From assembly GCF_008041945.1 (NCBI RefSeq), contig NZ_VKAD01000001.1, positions 868,001-932,000 on the forward strand: 64,000 nucleotides of DNA. The letters are read 5' to 3'. Made by a program: the position numbers and the translations under genes. Each line of letters begins with the position of its first letter. The stretch's first letter is position 1. Shown here piece after piece: positions 49,456-60,400 of this stretch. The notes below the pieces were generated by a model. The model worked only from the letters and a program-made list of their open reading frames with translations, did not search any database and had not been told where the DNA came from. The stretch is from Reinekea thalattae. Its GTDB lineage: Bacteria; Pseudomonadota; Gammaproteobacteria; Pseudomonadales; Natronospirillaceae.

Positions 49456-50988
49456 CTAGCCGTCTGCATGCTTACCAATACGATATTCACGTAGCTTATT
49501 AGCAATCGCGGTATGGGACACACCCAGCTTTTTCCCCAACTGCCGACTGCTTGGATAAGAGGGAAACAGACTCTTTAGAAGCTGAGCTTCAAAACGCTTC
49601 ATGGTTTCATCTAAGCTTCCATCAAAGCTATCAATCGACATCAGAGCATTATCCTGACTTTGAGGCAATTCAAGGTGATCCGGTTCCAATACGTTATCTT
49701 CTAGCATGAGCACAGCACGCAATAACGCATTTTCTAACTGACGAACATTGCCTGGCCACGCGCTGGCTTTAAGTGCATCCTGAAAAGCCATCGACATCTG
49801 AATCGGTGTTTGTCGAGATTCAGCATAACGATTCACAAATTTAGCTGCGATCGGCAAAATATCTGCCTTACGTTCGCGCAACGGTGGAATGTGTAACTTG
49901 AGCACATCCAATCGATAATAGAGGTCTTCCCTAAACTGCCCTGCTTGACATAGCTCGATCAGATTCTTTTGTGTCGAGCAAATAATCCTGACATTGGAGC
50001 GATATTCTTTTTCATCACCGACACGCCGATAGCTGCCATCTTGCAACAGACGTAAAAATTTATTTTGCAGCAATGGCGACATATCACCAATTTCATCTAA
50101 AAAGACGGTGCCTTCTTCAGCCAACTCAATGATGCCTTTTTTATCGGCACTGCCAGCAAAGCCAAACAATTCACTTTCGGCAGCGTCATCTGGAATAGCG
50201 GCACAGTTTAAAACTAAAAATGGCTTTTCACGCCGCAAGCTGTTTTGGTGGCAGGCCTTAGCCAATAACTCCTTGCCCGTTCCTGTCTCACCGGTAATGA
50301 GCAACGGTGCATCTAAATCCGACATTCGCTGCGCTTGATCGACCAGCTTTTTCATCGCTTGGCTCTGCGCTACGATTTGGTCAAATTGATTCGACTGCTG
50401 ATGGTAAGCATTAATTTGTCGCCCAAGGCGCTCTGGTGATTTAAAGGTCATCACGGCACCGGCGATCAATGGGCCTTCTCCTCCATCGGCTAAACGTATG
50501 GGATACAGATCGGCTAAATAATCCTGCCCTTTTAAATCAACATTAACAGCCTGTGATTCAGGGTGATCACTATCCAACCAACGATTAAGATTAAAGCCTT
50601 TTAGCCAATTCTTTAGCGGTTGCTCTCGCAGTTGCGCAGCAGACAGCCCTAATAAGTTTTGAGCAGCCTCATTGGCAACAATTACTAAACCGCGGGTATC
50701 AACTGAGATAACAGGCTCAGGCAATGTCGCTAAAATGGTTTTGTAAGCCTGCTGCTCGCGCTCCATCGGGCTGTATTCAATCAGTGATACATCCTCAACA
50801 CCGACAATAAGCCGTATTTCAGGCATCAGCTGCTGAATCGTTGAGAACTCAACGTCCGGCAATTGCAGAAATATTTCATCCGCCTTAGAGGTCTCAATAC
50901 CCACCAGATCAATCTGGTGTTGAACAACGATCTCTAAGATTTCAGCACAGATACCTAGTCTCTGCTCACAACGTATATGCAGTTTCAT
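49456..50988 (-). CDS. tyrR: TyrR/PhhR-type aromatic amino acid regulator
   Basis: TyrR-family proteins control aromatic amino acid synthesis, uptake or breakdown. With ATG 50988 the product has 510 residues and begins MKLHIRCEQRLGICAEIL, an ACT domain like that of TyrR; a PAS domain follows (about 80-190), then an AAA+ domain with GETGTGKE and GTVFLDEIGDMSP, and a C-terminal helix-turn-helix SSRQLGKKLGVSHTAIANKLREY. The sigma-54 contact loop GAFTGA is absent (GFAGSADKKG in its place), as in TyrR, so it should act on sigma-70 promoters. Close relatives include PhhR; the regulon cannot be read here. Confidence 0.92.
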   Translation of the reverse strand: MKLHIRCEQRLGICAEILEIVVQHQIDLVGIETSKADEIFLQLPDVEFSTIQQLMPEIRLIVGVEDVSLIEYSPMEREQQAYKTILATLPEPVISVDTRGLVIVANEAAQNLLGLSAAQLREQPLKNWLKGFNLNRWLDSDHPESQAVNVDLKGQDYLADLYPIRLADGGEGPLIAGAVMTFKSPERLGRQINAYHQQSNQFDQIVAQSQAMKKLVDQAQRMSDLDAPLLITGETGTGKELLAKACHQNSLRREKPFLVLNCAAIPDDAAESELFGFAGSADKKGIIELAEEGTVFLDEIGDMSPLLQNKFLRLLQDGSYRRVGDEKEYRSNVRIICSTQKNLIELCQAGQFREDLYYRLDVLKLHIPPLRERKADILPIAAKFVNRYAESRQTPIQMSMAFQDALKASAWPGNVRQLENALLRAVLMLEDNVLEPDHLELPQSQDNALMSIDSFDGSLDETMKRFEAQLLKSLFPSYPSSRQLGKKLGVSHTAIANKLREYRIGKHADG

Positions 50989-51009
50989 TAACCGTACACC
51001 CAAGCCCAA

Positions 51010-51317
51010 TAAGGATCATCGAAACAGCATTAAAGCCGCTTGCGACACAAAGCAGTGAAACTGCCCTAAGCCTTAGCGAATGTCAACTAATCGTTACAGC
51101 GTAAAGCTACTGGCTTTCCTCAAATAGTGGCTTTCTTTAAATGGTGTTTTTTTTATTTAAACCTAGCTTGGTTGAGGTGCTGTACAGGCTCTGCTGGTTG
51201 CATAAAGCCACGCCGCGATAACAACGAGAATGGATTAAAAAGACAATATTTTGGCAAAAAAAAGCCCTTACTGACCATCATTGCCAGTAAGGGCTTTTTA
51301 TATAGGTTGTAGCAGTG
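51010..51317 (-). other. Intergenic region between tyrR and the glycosyltransferase gene
   Basis: About 310 bp carrying the tyrR promoter region and the terminator of the upstream minus-strand operon (51257-51300). A 61-codon plus-strand frame here runs through that terminator and is not credible. Confidence 0.6.
51257..51300 (-). terminator. Terminator of the PAP2-glycosyltransferase operon
   Basis: AAAGCCCTTACTG (51261-51273) pairs perfectly with CAGTAAGGGCTTT (51285-51297), a 13-bp stem with an 11-base loop. The A-run on the left becomes a long T-run on the minus strand. Confidence 0.9.
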
Positions 51318-52379
51318 CTAAGAAACGCTGACTAACGGTGCGTAATCAATATCATCATGTGGGAACACCACACCTTGCCACGCTTGCTGCACAAGTGACT
51401 CTACCGACTGCTGAGGGTATTTTAACAGCCATTGCGCTAACAGCGCTGGTACGTCGCTATAATTAACTTGACTGTGACGCGCACTGGCTAAAAAGCGCTC
51501 AATCGCCTGAGGATTAATTTTAGTCGTCGATAAACCTAAGCCCAACTGCGATAAAGCTAAAGCATTAGATGCTTGCTCCATCTGGCCTTTCAATGGTTTA
51601 ACCATGATTTTACGGCCCAAACTTAAAGCTTCTGAAGCCAGTTCAAAGCCTGCGTTACAAATAACACCATCGGTTGAATGCAAGCTGTCTTTAAAGCCGT
51701 CACGACTAAAGCCGCGTACCAATACATTGCCGTATTCACCCGGAGCAATATCACCACAGTGATAAATAAACGGATGCTCAAACTGCATCAGCACGCTTAG
51801 TACTTGCTGGCTCTTCTCGAACGGCAAGTACACTAAGGTACGATTCGTTCCTGTGCAGGCGTGGCTGTCGCGCTCAATGATAGGTGGTAACACAGGAGCG
51901 CCAAAGTGATGCCAATGTACGCCAACACCTAGATCTACCGGTGCAAACCATTTCATGATGGCTTCACTGGCGATTGTATTCTCTGCTTTCGGTATGTCTT
52001 GATCAAAAGCGTATTGATGGCCAATGCCGATACAAGCAATGTTTTTCTTACGTGCCGCCCATGCAACCACCGGCTCAAAATCGGTGACGACCAAATCATA
52101 ATGCTCGACGTTCAGCGTCCGTATATCTTGATACATCTGAACAAGCGAAGCTTCTGCAAAGGTTTTAATTAGATCAATCTTACCTGCACGAGTGGCAAAG
52201 CTAAGGCCTTTAAAAACCTTATAGTCACCAAAGGCTTGCATATCAAAGAACTTATCTTTGTCGCGACCAGAAAACACCCAATCGACTTCGATTCCCGCTT
52301 CTGCCAAAGCCACCTGCATGGCACGTGCGCGAGTAATATGACCATTACCCGTACCTTGAACTCCGTACAAAATCTTCAC
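51318..52379 (-). CDS. MJ1255/VC2487-type glycosyltransferase
   Basis: From GTG 52379 the protein has 353 residues beginning VKILYGVQGTGNGHITRARAMQVALAEAGIEVDWVFSG, an N-terminal Rossmann start typical of GT-B glycosyltransferases, and a C-terminal donor-binding stretch DGVICNAGFELASEALSLGRKIMVKPLKGQMEQASNALAL, as in MurG/UDP-glucuronosyl-transferase folds. It resembles the conserved MJ1255 family of undefined acceptor. The frame goes back to 52505 inside the PAP2 gene, but the GTG overlapping the PAP2 stop (GTGA) is the natural start. The acceptor may be a lipid, given its partner. Confidence 0.82.
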   Translation of the reverse strand: MKILYGVQGTGNGHITRARAMQVALAEAGIEVDWVFSGRDKDKFFDMQAFGDYKVFKGLSFATRAGKIDLIKTFAEASLVQMYQDIRTLNVEHYDLVVTDFEPVVAWAARKKNIACIGIGHQYAFDQDIPKAENTIASEAIMKWFAPVDLGVGVHWHHFGAPVLPPIIERDSHACTGTNRTLVYLPFEKSQQVLSVLMQFEHPFIYHCGDIAPGEYGNVLVRGFSRDGFKDSLHSTDGVICNAGFELASEALSLGRKIMVKPLKGQMEQASNALALSQLGLGLSTTKINPQAIERFLASARHSQVNYSDVPALLAQWLLKYPQQSVESLVQQAWQGVVFPHDDIDYAPLVSVS

Positions 52380-52906
52380 AAAAACGCTCCATAATTCAAT
52401 ACAACAATACCGACACTCGACCCTAGCACTGCACCCACTACCGTATCGGTTGGAAAATGTACGCCTAAAAAGATTCGAGACATGGCAACAAGAACGGCCC
52501 AACAAAGTAAAAGCGGCATCAGCGCAGGAAACAGATATCCGACAAAGACCACAAACAGAAATGCTGCCGAGGTATGGCCGGATGGAAAACTGAATTTATC
52601 GGAAGGCACAATAAAGCTTGAGAAGTCGTCAATCGCATCGGCTGGGCGATGACGTTTAAAACCGTTTTTAAGCACAAAGTAAATTAAACGCTCAATAACA
52701 AAGGCAGATAAAAAGTATTTCAGATAATGTGCGCCGTGAGGCCAATCAATGGCAGCATAGGCAAACACGAACAATGCATAGACCCAACCGTCGGCTGTTT
52801 TGGAAATTGCACGACCAATATTGGTTAGCAGATGGCGACGGCGGCGGGCCATACACCACTGAAACATGGCTAAATCTAAGTTATGTACTGGCTGAAATAA
52901 TTTCAT
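52376..52906 (-). CDS. PAP2-family membrane phosphatase
   Basis: The 176-residue protein has about five hydrophobic segments and the three phosphatase motifs: KNGFKRHRP (KX6RP), FPSGHTSAAF (PSGH) and SRIFLGVHFPTD (SRX5HX3D). PAP2 enzymes dephosphorylate lipids such as phosphatidic acid, phosphatidylglycerol phosphate or undecaprenyl pyrophosphate, usually on the periplasmic face. It is translationally coupled to a glycosyltransferase (GTGA), suggesting a shared lipid or glycolipid pathway. Confidence 0.92.
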   Translation of the reverse strand: MKLFQPVHNLDLAMFQWCMARRRRHLLTNIGRAISKTADGWVYALFVFAYAAIDWPHGAHYLKYFLSAFVIERLIYFVLKNGFKRHRPADAIDDFSSFIVPSDKFSFPSGHTSAAFLFVVFVGYLFPALMPLLLCWAVLVAMSRIFLGVHFPTDTVVGAVLGSSVGIVVLNYGAFL

Positions 52907-53086
52907 AGCAAACCCTCTTATACATAGAGGCTATTATTCATCGAAATATTTCACTTAGCTGACATTGATGTGAAAGTTTCATGACAACGCATATTTACCG
53001 CCAAACTGGCTTTTTGCGTCAATAGGAAAAAGGTCATCGGAATAAAACGTTCAGGCAGCTTAAATTCACTTGAACCAAACACTATA

Positions 53087-54211
53087 ATGGCGCTAGCGCC
53101 GATTAAAAAAAGTGAGGATGCGTTGAACTATAAGCTTCTAGAACAGTGGCAACCGATGGCATTAGGCGACGACAACCCCTTTATTTCAAACGCCTTTTTA
53201 TGCGCATTAGAGTCAGCTGGTATTTGCAGTGCCGAAACTGGCTGGCAACCGTTACATATTGAGTTAGATGAGCGGCTTCGCTTACCGGCCTACATCAAAG
53301 ACAACTCTTGGGGCGAATATGTTTTTGATTGGTCATGGGCAGACGCTTACCAGCAACACAACCTAGACTACTACCCTAAATTATTAATCGCTGCGCCCTT
53401 TACGCCCTCGGTTGGGCCTCGACTGATTAACGCCAATGAGTCGGATGCCACTATGCTTTTTGATAGCCTCAAAGCCATCTGTAAAGAACAGCAGCTCAGT
53501 GGCTTTCATATTTTATTTGCCAACCAACAAGACCAACAACTGCTCGACAAGCTGCCTTTATTGCAACGCCACGACATTCAATACCACTGGCAAAACCAAA
53601 ACTATCAAAGCTTTGAGCATTTTTTGCAGCGGTTTAAATCACGTAAACGAAAAAACATTAAAAAAGAACGCAAAGCCGTTTCAGACCAGGGTATTCGTGT
53701 GGCGACCATTCAGGGGGCAGAAATCAGCCAAGAACAGCTGAATGTGTTTTACCACTACTACCATGCCACCTATTTGAAGCGAGGCCGACAAGGCTATCTC
53801 AACCGTGCTTTTTTTCAGCAAATATTACAGGCCATGCCCGAAAAGCTGGTGCTCTTTATGGCCTACTTAGACGAGCAACCAGTGGCGGCCGCGCTCTGCT
53901 TTCAAGATCAAGAATGCCTGTATGGCCGTTACTGGGGCTGCTTGGAAGAATACAACCAATTGCATTTTGAGGTTTGTTATTATCACGGTATCGACTATTG
54001 CATTACCACCGGTCGAAAACGCTTTGACCCCGGCGCGCAAGGTGAGCACAAAATTAGCCGTGGCTTTGAGCCGGTCATAACCCGCTCTTATCACTGGCTG
54101 GCGAACAAAGACTTTTTTGCCGCGGCAGAAAGCTTCTGCCAAAGAGAAAAACAATACGTCGAAAAGTATCGCGATGACGTTATACAATCGTTACCCTTTA
54201 GCGAACAGTAG
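53087..54211 (+). CDS. GNAT/FemAB-like protein (COG3146, DUF482 type)
   Basis: The 374 residues match the COG3146 pattern: NPFISNAFLCALE near the start, YIKDNSWGEYVFDWSWADAY, PKLLIAAPFTPSVGPRLI, and a C-terminal acyltransferase-like part with HFLQRFKSRKRKNIKKERK, PVAAALCFQDQECLYGRYWGC and FDPGAQGEHKISRGFEP. The family has a tandem GNAT fold and is found beside many functions; its substrate is unknown. It is divergent from the PAP2 gene and 50 bp upstream of the glyoxalase. Confidence 0.85.
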   Translation: MALAPIKKSEDALNYKLLEQWQPMALGDDNPFISNAFLCALESAGICSAETGWQPLHIELDERLRLPAYIKDNSWGEYVFDWSWADAYQQHNLDYYPKLLIAAPFTPSVGPRLINANESDATMLFDSLKAICKEQQLSGFHILFANQQDQQLLDKLPLLQRHDIQYHWQNQNYQSFEHFLQRFKSRKRKNIKKERKAVSDQGIRVATIQGAEISQEQLNVFYHYYHATYLKRGRQGYLNRAFFQQILQAMPEKLVLFMAYLDEQPVAAALCFQDQECLYGRYWGCLEEYNQLHFEVCYYHGIDYCITTGRKRFDPGAQGEHKISRGFEPVITRSYHWLANKDFFAAAESFCQREKQYVEKYRDDVIQSLPFSEQ

Positions 54212-54261
54212 GCTAACAACAGCCTGCCGGTGACGATTCAACTTAAGCGTTAGGAGCAACT

Positions 54262-54681
54262 ATGAAATTCTTACATACTATGGTCAGAGTGAAAGACTTA
54301 GATCAATCCATGCACTTTTATTGCGACCTTTTAGGCCTTGTTGAAACTCGCCGAAAAGAAGTTCCCGAAGCTAAATTCACGTTAGTTTACTTAGCAACAA
54401 AGCCTGGCGAGCCCGAAGTGGAACTAACTTACAACTGGGACAGCGATGAAGACTATGGCGATAGCCGCCACTTTGGTCATTTAGCGTTCGAGGTTGAAAA
54501 TATTTATCAGCTCTGCCAGCAATTACAGGACGCTGGTGTCACCATTAATCGACCACCTCGCGACGGCCGCATGGCATTTGTTCGCAGCCCAGACAATATT
54601 TCTATTGAACTGCTACAGGCTGGCGACAAGCTTGAACCGCAAGAGCCGTGGCTGAGTATGGAAAGCATCGGTCACTGGTAA
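54262..54681 (+). CDS. gloA: Lactoylglutathione lyase (glyoxalase I)
   Basis: Glyoxalase I converts the methylglyoxal-glutathione hemithioacetal to S-lactoylglutathione. The 139-residue VOC protein has the four expected metal ligands: H5 ([10 protein letters not shown]), E54 (PEVELTYN), H73 (FGHLAFEV) and E116 (ISIELLQ), with the family segment [22 protein letters not shown] stretch precedes the ATG. Length and spacing match GloA. Confidence 0.92.
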   Translation: MKFLHTMVRVKDLDQSMHFYCDLLGLVETRRKEVPEAKFTLVYLATKPGEPEVELTYNWDSDEDYGDSRHFGHLAFEVENIYQLCQQLQDAGVTINRPPRDGRMAFVRSPDNISIELLQAGDKLEPQEPWLSMESIGHW

Positions 54682-54864
54682 GTCATACCACTGATAATTG
54701 GCATATCACCAGTAGGCTAATCTCGACACCGAATCAGCTGCTTTTCAACTGGTCTTACCTTCTGAAAAGCTGGTAAACTTCGCGATCGAAAATTTCTTGT
54801 TCTAATTCCCGTCAAGGCATGAGAGTAACGCTGCCTTGGCGACTTCTAACATAAGGATCGCTCA

Positions 54865-56586
54865 ATGCGCGCAAGCCGCTACCTTCTGTCGACGGTTAAA
54901 GAAACCCCAGCCGATGCTGTCATCGACAGCCATAAACTCATGATTCGTGCGGGCCTAGTTCGCCAACTTGCTTCTGGTCTATACAGCTGGCTGCCGACAG
55001 GGCGACGCGTGTTATCTAAGGTCGAAAAAATCATTCGCGAAGAATTGGATCGAGCTGGCGCCCAAGAAGTGCTCATGCCAACGGTACAGCCTGCTGAGTT
55101 GTGGCAGGAGTCTGGTCGTATCGATCAGATGGAAGGCCAAATGCTGCGTATTAAAGACCGACACGATCGTGACTTTGTTTATGGCCCAACACACGAAGAA
55201 GTGATCACCGATATTGCTCGCAACGAACTCAAAAGCTACAAGCAATTACCGATCAATCTGTATCAGATCCAAACCAAATTCCGTGATGAGTTCCGTCCTC
55301 GCTTTGGTGTAATGCGCTCTCGTGAGTTCATCATGAAAGATGGCTACTCCTTCCATGTTGATCAACAAAGCCTGAGCGAAGAATACGACAACATGTATCA
55401 AGCCTACAGCCGCATTTTTCAACGCTTAGGTCTGGACTTCCGCGCTGTACTGGCCGATACCGGTGCAATGGGCGGTAAAGCCTCACACGAATTCCAAGTT
55501 TTAGCCGACTCTGGTGAAGACTTTATTGCTTACGCCGTCGGTGGTAGTTATGCGGCAAACATTGAGCAGGCTGAAGCGCTGATGCCAGCAGGTGAACGCG
55601 CAGCACCAAGCCAAGAAATGACTTTAGTCGATACGCCAGATGCTAAAACCATCGACCAGCTGGTTGAACAATTTAACCTACCGATTGAGAAAACGGTGAA
55701 AACACTGATCGTTGAAGCCAGCGAAGACAGCGAGCACGAGTTGATTGCTCTGATTATCCGTGGTGATCACGAACTCAACGAGCTAAAAGCTGAGAAGCTT
55801 GCGCAGGTTAAAGCGCCGCTGACCATGGCCGACGAAGCCGCGATTAAACAAATCATTGGTGCAGCGCCAGGCTCGCTTGGCCCTGTTGCTCTAAAAGTGC
55901 CATTTATCGTCGATCGCGCTGTTACACTGATGTCTGATTTCGGTGCCGGCGCCAATATCGATGGTAAGCACTACTTTAATATTAACTGGGATCGTGACGT
56001 CGCCTTAGGTGAGGTTGCCGACTTACGCAATGTTGTCGCTGGTGACCCAAGCCCTGATGGCGTAGGCACGCTCGACATCGTTAAGGGTATCGAAGTCGGC
56101 CATATCTTCCAGCTTGGCGATAAATACGCCAAGGCACTGAACGCAAACGTACTGGATCAGGCCGGTAAAGCCAGCACCATGCTAATGGGCTGTTATGGCA
56201 TTGGCGTAACCCGAATCGTTGCTGCGGCTATTGAACAGAACTTTGATGAGAACGGCATTAAATGGCCAGGTGCCATTGCACCGTTCCATGTCGGCATCGT
56301 GCCGTTGAACGCCCATAAGTCGCCACAGGTGATGGAAGTCGCAGAGAAGCTTTACCAAGAGCTACAGGATGCAGGCTTCGATGTGTTACTGGATGATCGC
56401 GACAAGAAAACCAGCCCTGGCGTTAAGTTTGCCGATATGGAATTGATCGGCATTCCACACCGTTTAGTGGTTAGCGATCGCGGCCTCGAAAACGGCATGA
56501 TTGAATACAAAGCAAGAAATGAAGCCGACAAGGTTGAGATTGCATTAAGCGAAGCCATCAGCCATATCAAGGCGCAGATGAACTAG
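54865..56586 (+). CDS. proS: Prolyl-tRNA synthetase, bacterial type with editing domain
   Basis: ProS charges tRNA-Pro. The 573 residues have class II motifs: motif 1 near [17 protein letters not shown], motif 2 with [25 protein letters not shown], and motif 3 in [18 protein letters not shown]. An insertion domain between motifs 2 and 3 (about 225-400, with [13 protein letters not shown]) is the editing domain for mischarged Ala-tRNA. The C-terminal anticodon domain starts at about 475. Length is typical of the bacterial type. Confidence 0.97.
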   Translation: MRASRYLLSTVKETPADAVIDSHKLMIRAGLVRQLASGLYSWLPTGRRVLSKVEKIIREELDRAGAQEVLMPTVQPAELWQESGRIDQMEGQMLRIKDRHDRDFVYGPTHEEVITDIARNELKSYKQLPINLYQIQTKFRDEFRPRFGVMRSREFIMKDGYSFHVDQQSLSEEYDNMYQAYSRIFQRLGLDFRAVLADTGAMGGKASHEFQVLADSGEDFIAYAVGGSYAANIEQAEALMPAGERAAPSQEMTLVDTPDAKTIDQLVEQFNLPIEKTVKTLIVEASEDSEHELIALIIRGDHELNELKAEKLAQVKAPLTMADEAAIKQIIGAAPGSLGPVALKVPFIVDRAVTLMSDFGAGANIDGKHYFNINWDRDVALGEVADLRNVVAGDPSPDGVGTLDIVKGIEVGHIFQLGDKYAKALNANVLDQAGKASTMLMGCYGIGVTRIVAAAIEQNFDENGIKWPGAIAPFHVGIVPLNAHKSPQVMEVAEKLYQELQDAGFDVLLDDRDKKTSPGVKFADMELIGIPHRLVVSDRGLENGMIEYKARNEADKVEIALSEAISHIKAQMN

Positions 56587-56618
56587 CCGGTTTAAGTAGC
56601 AGAAAACCTCCAATCCCT

Positions 56619-56648
56619 AAAAACCGAGCACTGCTCGGTTTTTTTTCG
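56619..56648 (+). terminator. Terminator of proS
   Basis: ACCGAGC (56623-56629) pairs with GCTCGGT (56633-56639) around ACT, followed by eight T. Confidence 0.9.
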
Positions 56649-56683
56649 CTTGCGGTCAGCCCCCTACCGCTCAAGTATCTAAA

Positions 56684-56748
56684 TCTAAGCACTTAATAAA
56701 CCTAAGCACTTATAAACCTAGGCACTTATAAACCTAGGCACTTATAAA
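56684..56748 (+). repeat. 16-bp tandem repeat between proS and the CBS gene
   Basis: The unit CCTAGGCACTTATAAA appears twice exactly (56717-56732 and 56733-56748), once with one change (56701-56716), once as a diverged 17-bp copy (56684-56700), and a decayed piece follows (CCAAAGCAC). It lies downstream of the proS terminator and about 110 bp before the CBS gene. Confidence 0.9.
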
Positions 56749-56856
56749 CCAAAGCACGACAAATCGAGTCACCTGACAACATTTACAACAGCCACAAGTC
56801 TGACTAGTGTTAAACAAAGCAGTACTCAATAACAACAACCAAAAAGGAGCTGACTT

Positions 56857-57258
56857 ATGGCTGTTCATGCTATGACAGTGGCCGACTGTATGGTGCCACC
56901 CAAACTGACCTTGAAAGCTGAAATCACCATTCACGATGCGGTACGTAAAATGATTCAGGCGCACGTTATTGGTGCTGCGGTATTAGACGAACAGGCGCAT
57001 GTTGTTGGCTACATATCCGAACAAGACTGCCTGCAACACTTACTGAACGAAAGCTACCACCACGAAGGCCAAATGCTGGTCAACGATGTGATGCATAAAG
57101 ATGTGCTCTTTGCCCTGCCTGATATGTCGATTGTCGATCTAGCGCAGCTAATGTGCGGCAATAAGCCTAAGAAATACCCAGTCTGTAGCCCTAGTGGCCG
57201 CTTACTTGGCATCATCACCCGCACACAGGTATTGCAAGCCTTACTAAAACAGGGCTGA
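56857..57258 (+). CDS. Tandem CBS-domain protein
   Basis: The 133 residues consist of two CBS motifs: TVADCMVPPKLTLKAEITIHDAVRKMIQAHVIGAAVLDEQAHVVGYISEQDCLQHL (about 6-61) and VNDVMHKDVLFALPDMSIVDLAQLMCGNKPKKYPVCSPSGRLLGIITRTQVLQAL (about 74-129). CBS pairs bind adenine nucleotides and usually regulate a partner; none is fused or adjacent. An AAAGGAG ribosome binding site is present. The target is unknown. Confidence 0.9.
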   Translation: MAVHAMTVADCMVPPKLTLKAEITIHDAVRKMIQAHVIGAAVLDEQAHVVGYISEQDCLQHLLNESYHHEGQMLVNDVMHKDVLFALPDMSIVDLAQLMCGNKPKKYPVCSPSGRLLGIITRTQVLQALLKQG

Positions 57259-57447
57259 GTGCTGCCATCTAACCCAAGAGATTATTCAATATCTCTTTTA
57301 TACAGTCGCCTAGCCAGCCATTGGCGACTTAGCGGATTCACTGACCCTAAGTTCACAGATTGATGCCCTGTTTTACCTCAATGACTCGATATTCACGTCA
57401 TTTTCATTAAAATAGCGCCCCTTATTGTTTTTGGAGCCAAAACCCTG

Positions 57448-60400
57448 ATGCTACCCCGCCTACACGAGATCGACTCGGTACAGCAGTCTTACCTTGCTTT
57501 TTTAAAAGCATTGCAAGAATGTGGGTTCTCAGGTGAGCTTTGCCCAGACTACGCCAACCGTACGGTACTGGCGACGGACAACTCCATATACCAAGTTCTG
57601 CCGCAAGCGGTTGTCTACCCAAAAAACACCCAAGATGTGCAACATATTTGCCGCCTAGCCGCGACCGATGAATGGCAGCACATCGTGCTTTCTCCTAGAG
57701 GTGGCGGCACCGGCACCAACGGCCAATCGTTAACCGATGGCATTGTCGTCGACCTATCTCGCCATATGAACCAGCTGTTGGAAATCAACGCTAAAGAGGG
57801 TTGGGTACGGGTGCAAACCGGCGTCATTAAAGACCAGCTAAACCAAGCTCTAAAGCCGTTCGGTTTGTTTTTTGCACCTGAACTTTCAACCAGTAACCGA
57901 GCAACCATCGGCGGTATGATCAATACCGATGCCAGCGGCCAAGGCTCAGTTAGATATGGCAAAACTCGCGATCACGTGCTGCAACTCTCTACCGTATTGT
58001 TAGGTGGCGAACTCATGCACAGCGCTGCAATGTCGAAACAGCAATTAGAGCCGATGCTGTCACAGCAGGATCGTATCAGCCAGGTACACGCTACCGTCAA
58101 CGATATCTATCAGCGTCGCGAACAGGATATCAAAGCCAAATTTCCACCACTGAATCGCTGCCTGACAGGCTACGATTTAGCGCATATTTATGAACAGGAT
58201 CACTTCAACCTCAACAGCGTGTTGTGCGGCTCCGAAGGCACCCTAGGCTTTATTGTTGAGGCCAAGCTCAATGTCTTGCCTATTCCGAAAACCTCGGCTC
58301 TGGTTAACGTTTTTTATGACTCATTTGAAGCTTCGTTGCGTGATGCACAATCGCTAATGAGTGCCAAACCAGCATCGATTGAAACCATCGACAGCACGGT
58401 ATTAGGTTTAGCTAAGCAAGACATCATCTGGCATACCGTCAGCCAGCACTTCAATGCGCCTGCTATTGAAGGCATTAATTTGGTCGAATACACCGGCGAC
58501 AGCGAAGAAGAACTGCAACAGCAGCTTCAGCAACTGACGCAAAGGCTCGAGTCAGAAACCGGCAAAGCCGGTAAAAACACCGGCTTTTCTATTGCTATGG
58601 GCAGCATTGATGTCAAACAGATTTGGACGATGCGTAAAAAAGCGGTCGGCCTATTAGGCAACGCCAATGGTGAACGACGTCCTGTCCCCTTTGTTGAAGA
58701 CACCGCAGTACCACCTGAAAATCTTGCCGACTTCATTATGGAATTCAGAGCCGTACTGGACAGAGAAAAACTGCGCTACGGCATGTTTGGCCATGTCGAC
58801 GCTGGTGTTTTACACGTTCGCCCTGCTCTGGATTTAAAAGACGAGCAACAGTTTAAATTAATTCGAAAAATCACCGCCGAAGTCGTTGAGCTTGTTAAGA
58901 AATATAATGGCTTACTTTGGGGTGAACACGGTAAAGGTGTGCGTTCAGAATTCTCACCAGATTTTTTTGGTGATCTGTACCCAGAACTGCAAAACCTAAA
59001 GCGAGCGTTCGATCCCTTTAATCAGCTAAACCCCGGCAAAATTGCCAACGCCGACGATAAGGTAGAGCTGCTAAAAATCGATCAGGTAACAACACGTGGT
59101 GAGCTGGACAGAACCATCTCATTAAAAAACTGGAGCCAGTTCAGCAGCGGTATGTATTGCAACGGCAACGGCGCCTGTTTCAATTACGACCCGCTCGATG
59201 CGATGTGCCCGTCCTATAAAATAAGCCTAGACCGCAAGCAGTCACCTAAAGGTCGGGCCTCATTAATTCGTGAATGGTTGCGTTTGTTAGAAAACAAATC
59301 TTACGATACAACCGAATTAATAAAGCAGCGCCAACTGCCGCTACTGCATTTTATTCCTCGGGCGTTTAACAGCTTGACGAAAGGCTTTGGCCAATACGAT
59401 TTTAACCATGAAATCGAAAGCGCAATGTCGACCTGTTTATCGTGCAAATCCTGTAAAGGCCAATGCCCTGTTAAGGTTGATGTTCCGGAGTTTCGATCGC
59501 AGTTTTTGCAGCACTATTACAGTCGCTACCTAAGGCCGCTGAAAGATTATTTTATTGGCATGCTCGAATTTATTATGCCGCTATTAACGTTAACGCCCGT
59601 TAAATGGCTGTATAACTTCTTTATGTCTCAACGGCCTATCAAGGCGCTGTTAAAACACATTGCAGGTATGGTCGACAGCCCACTGCTGTCGTCAGTTAAT
59701 TTTAAACAGGAATTAAAAAAGCGCGATGTCCATTACGCCACAGCGAAAAACATCGATGGCCTCAGTGACACTGAAAAAGCACGCTCATTAATTATTGTGC
59801 AAGATGCTTTCACCAGCTTTTTTGAAACTGAAACCTTTATGGATATTGTCGACTGTCTTAAGTTACTTGGCTTCAACGTCTTTATAATGCCCTATCAGCC
59901 GAACGGAAAGCCGCTGCATATTCATGGTTTCCTTAAACTCTTTAAAAGGGTTTCAAATAAAGCCTTAAAGAGATTAACCGCGTTGCAGCAAAGCGGCATT
60001 GCTTTGGTTGGTATCGATCCGGCGATGACACTAACCTACCGAACTGAATACCAAAATTACACGGATGGATCAGCCGTTAACGTCCAGCTGTTGCAAGAAT
60101 TTTTACTGCAAAACCGGCCTTTATTGCAGAGTCACGCACAGTACTTCAAACCAGGAGTCGCTAAACTGTTAGGCCATTGTACTGAAAAGACCAATGCACC
60201 TGCAGCGGTGAAAGACTGGGTCGCGATATTTAGCGCTCTCAATCAAGAACTACGCGAAGAACAGGTTGGTTGTTGCGGCATGGCGGGAACTTTCGGCCAC
60301 GAAACACGCAACCGAGACAATTCTGAACAAATTTATAACCTCTCTTGGCGCAATGTCATCCAAGAGAACGAGCCTGAAACGCTACTTACCACCGGTTACT

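Noticed and set aside
50080-50180. TyrR lacking the GAFTGA loop, suggesting a broken sigma-54 activator
   Set aside because: TyrR-family proteins normally lack it and work with sigma-70, so it is expected.
51127-51312. 61-codon plus-strand frame between tyrR and the glycosyltransferase
   Set aside because: It reads through a strong terminator hairpin and has no family features.
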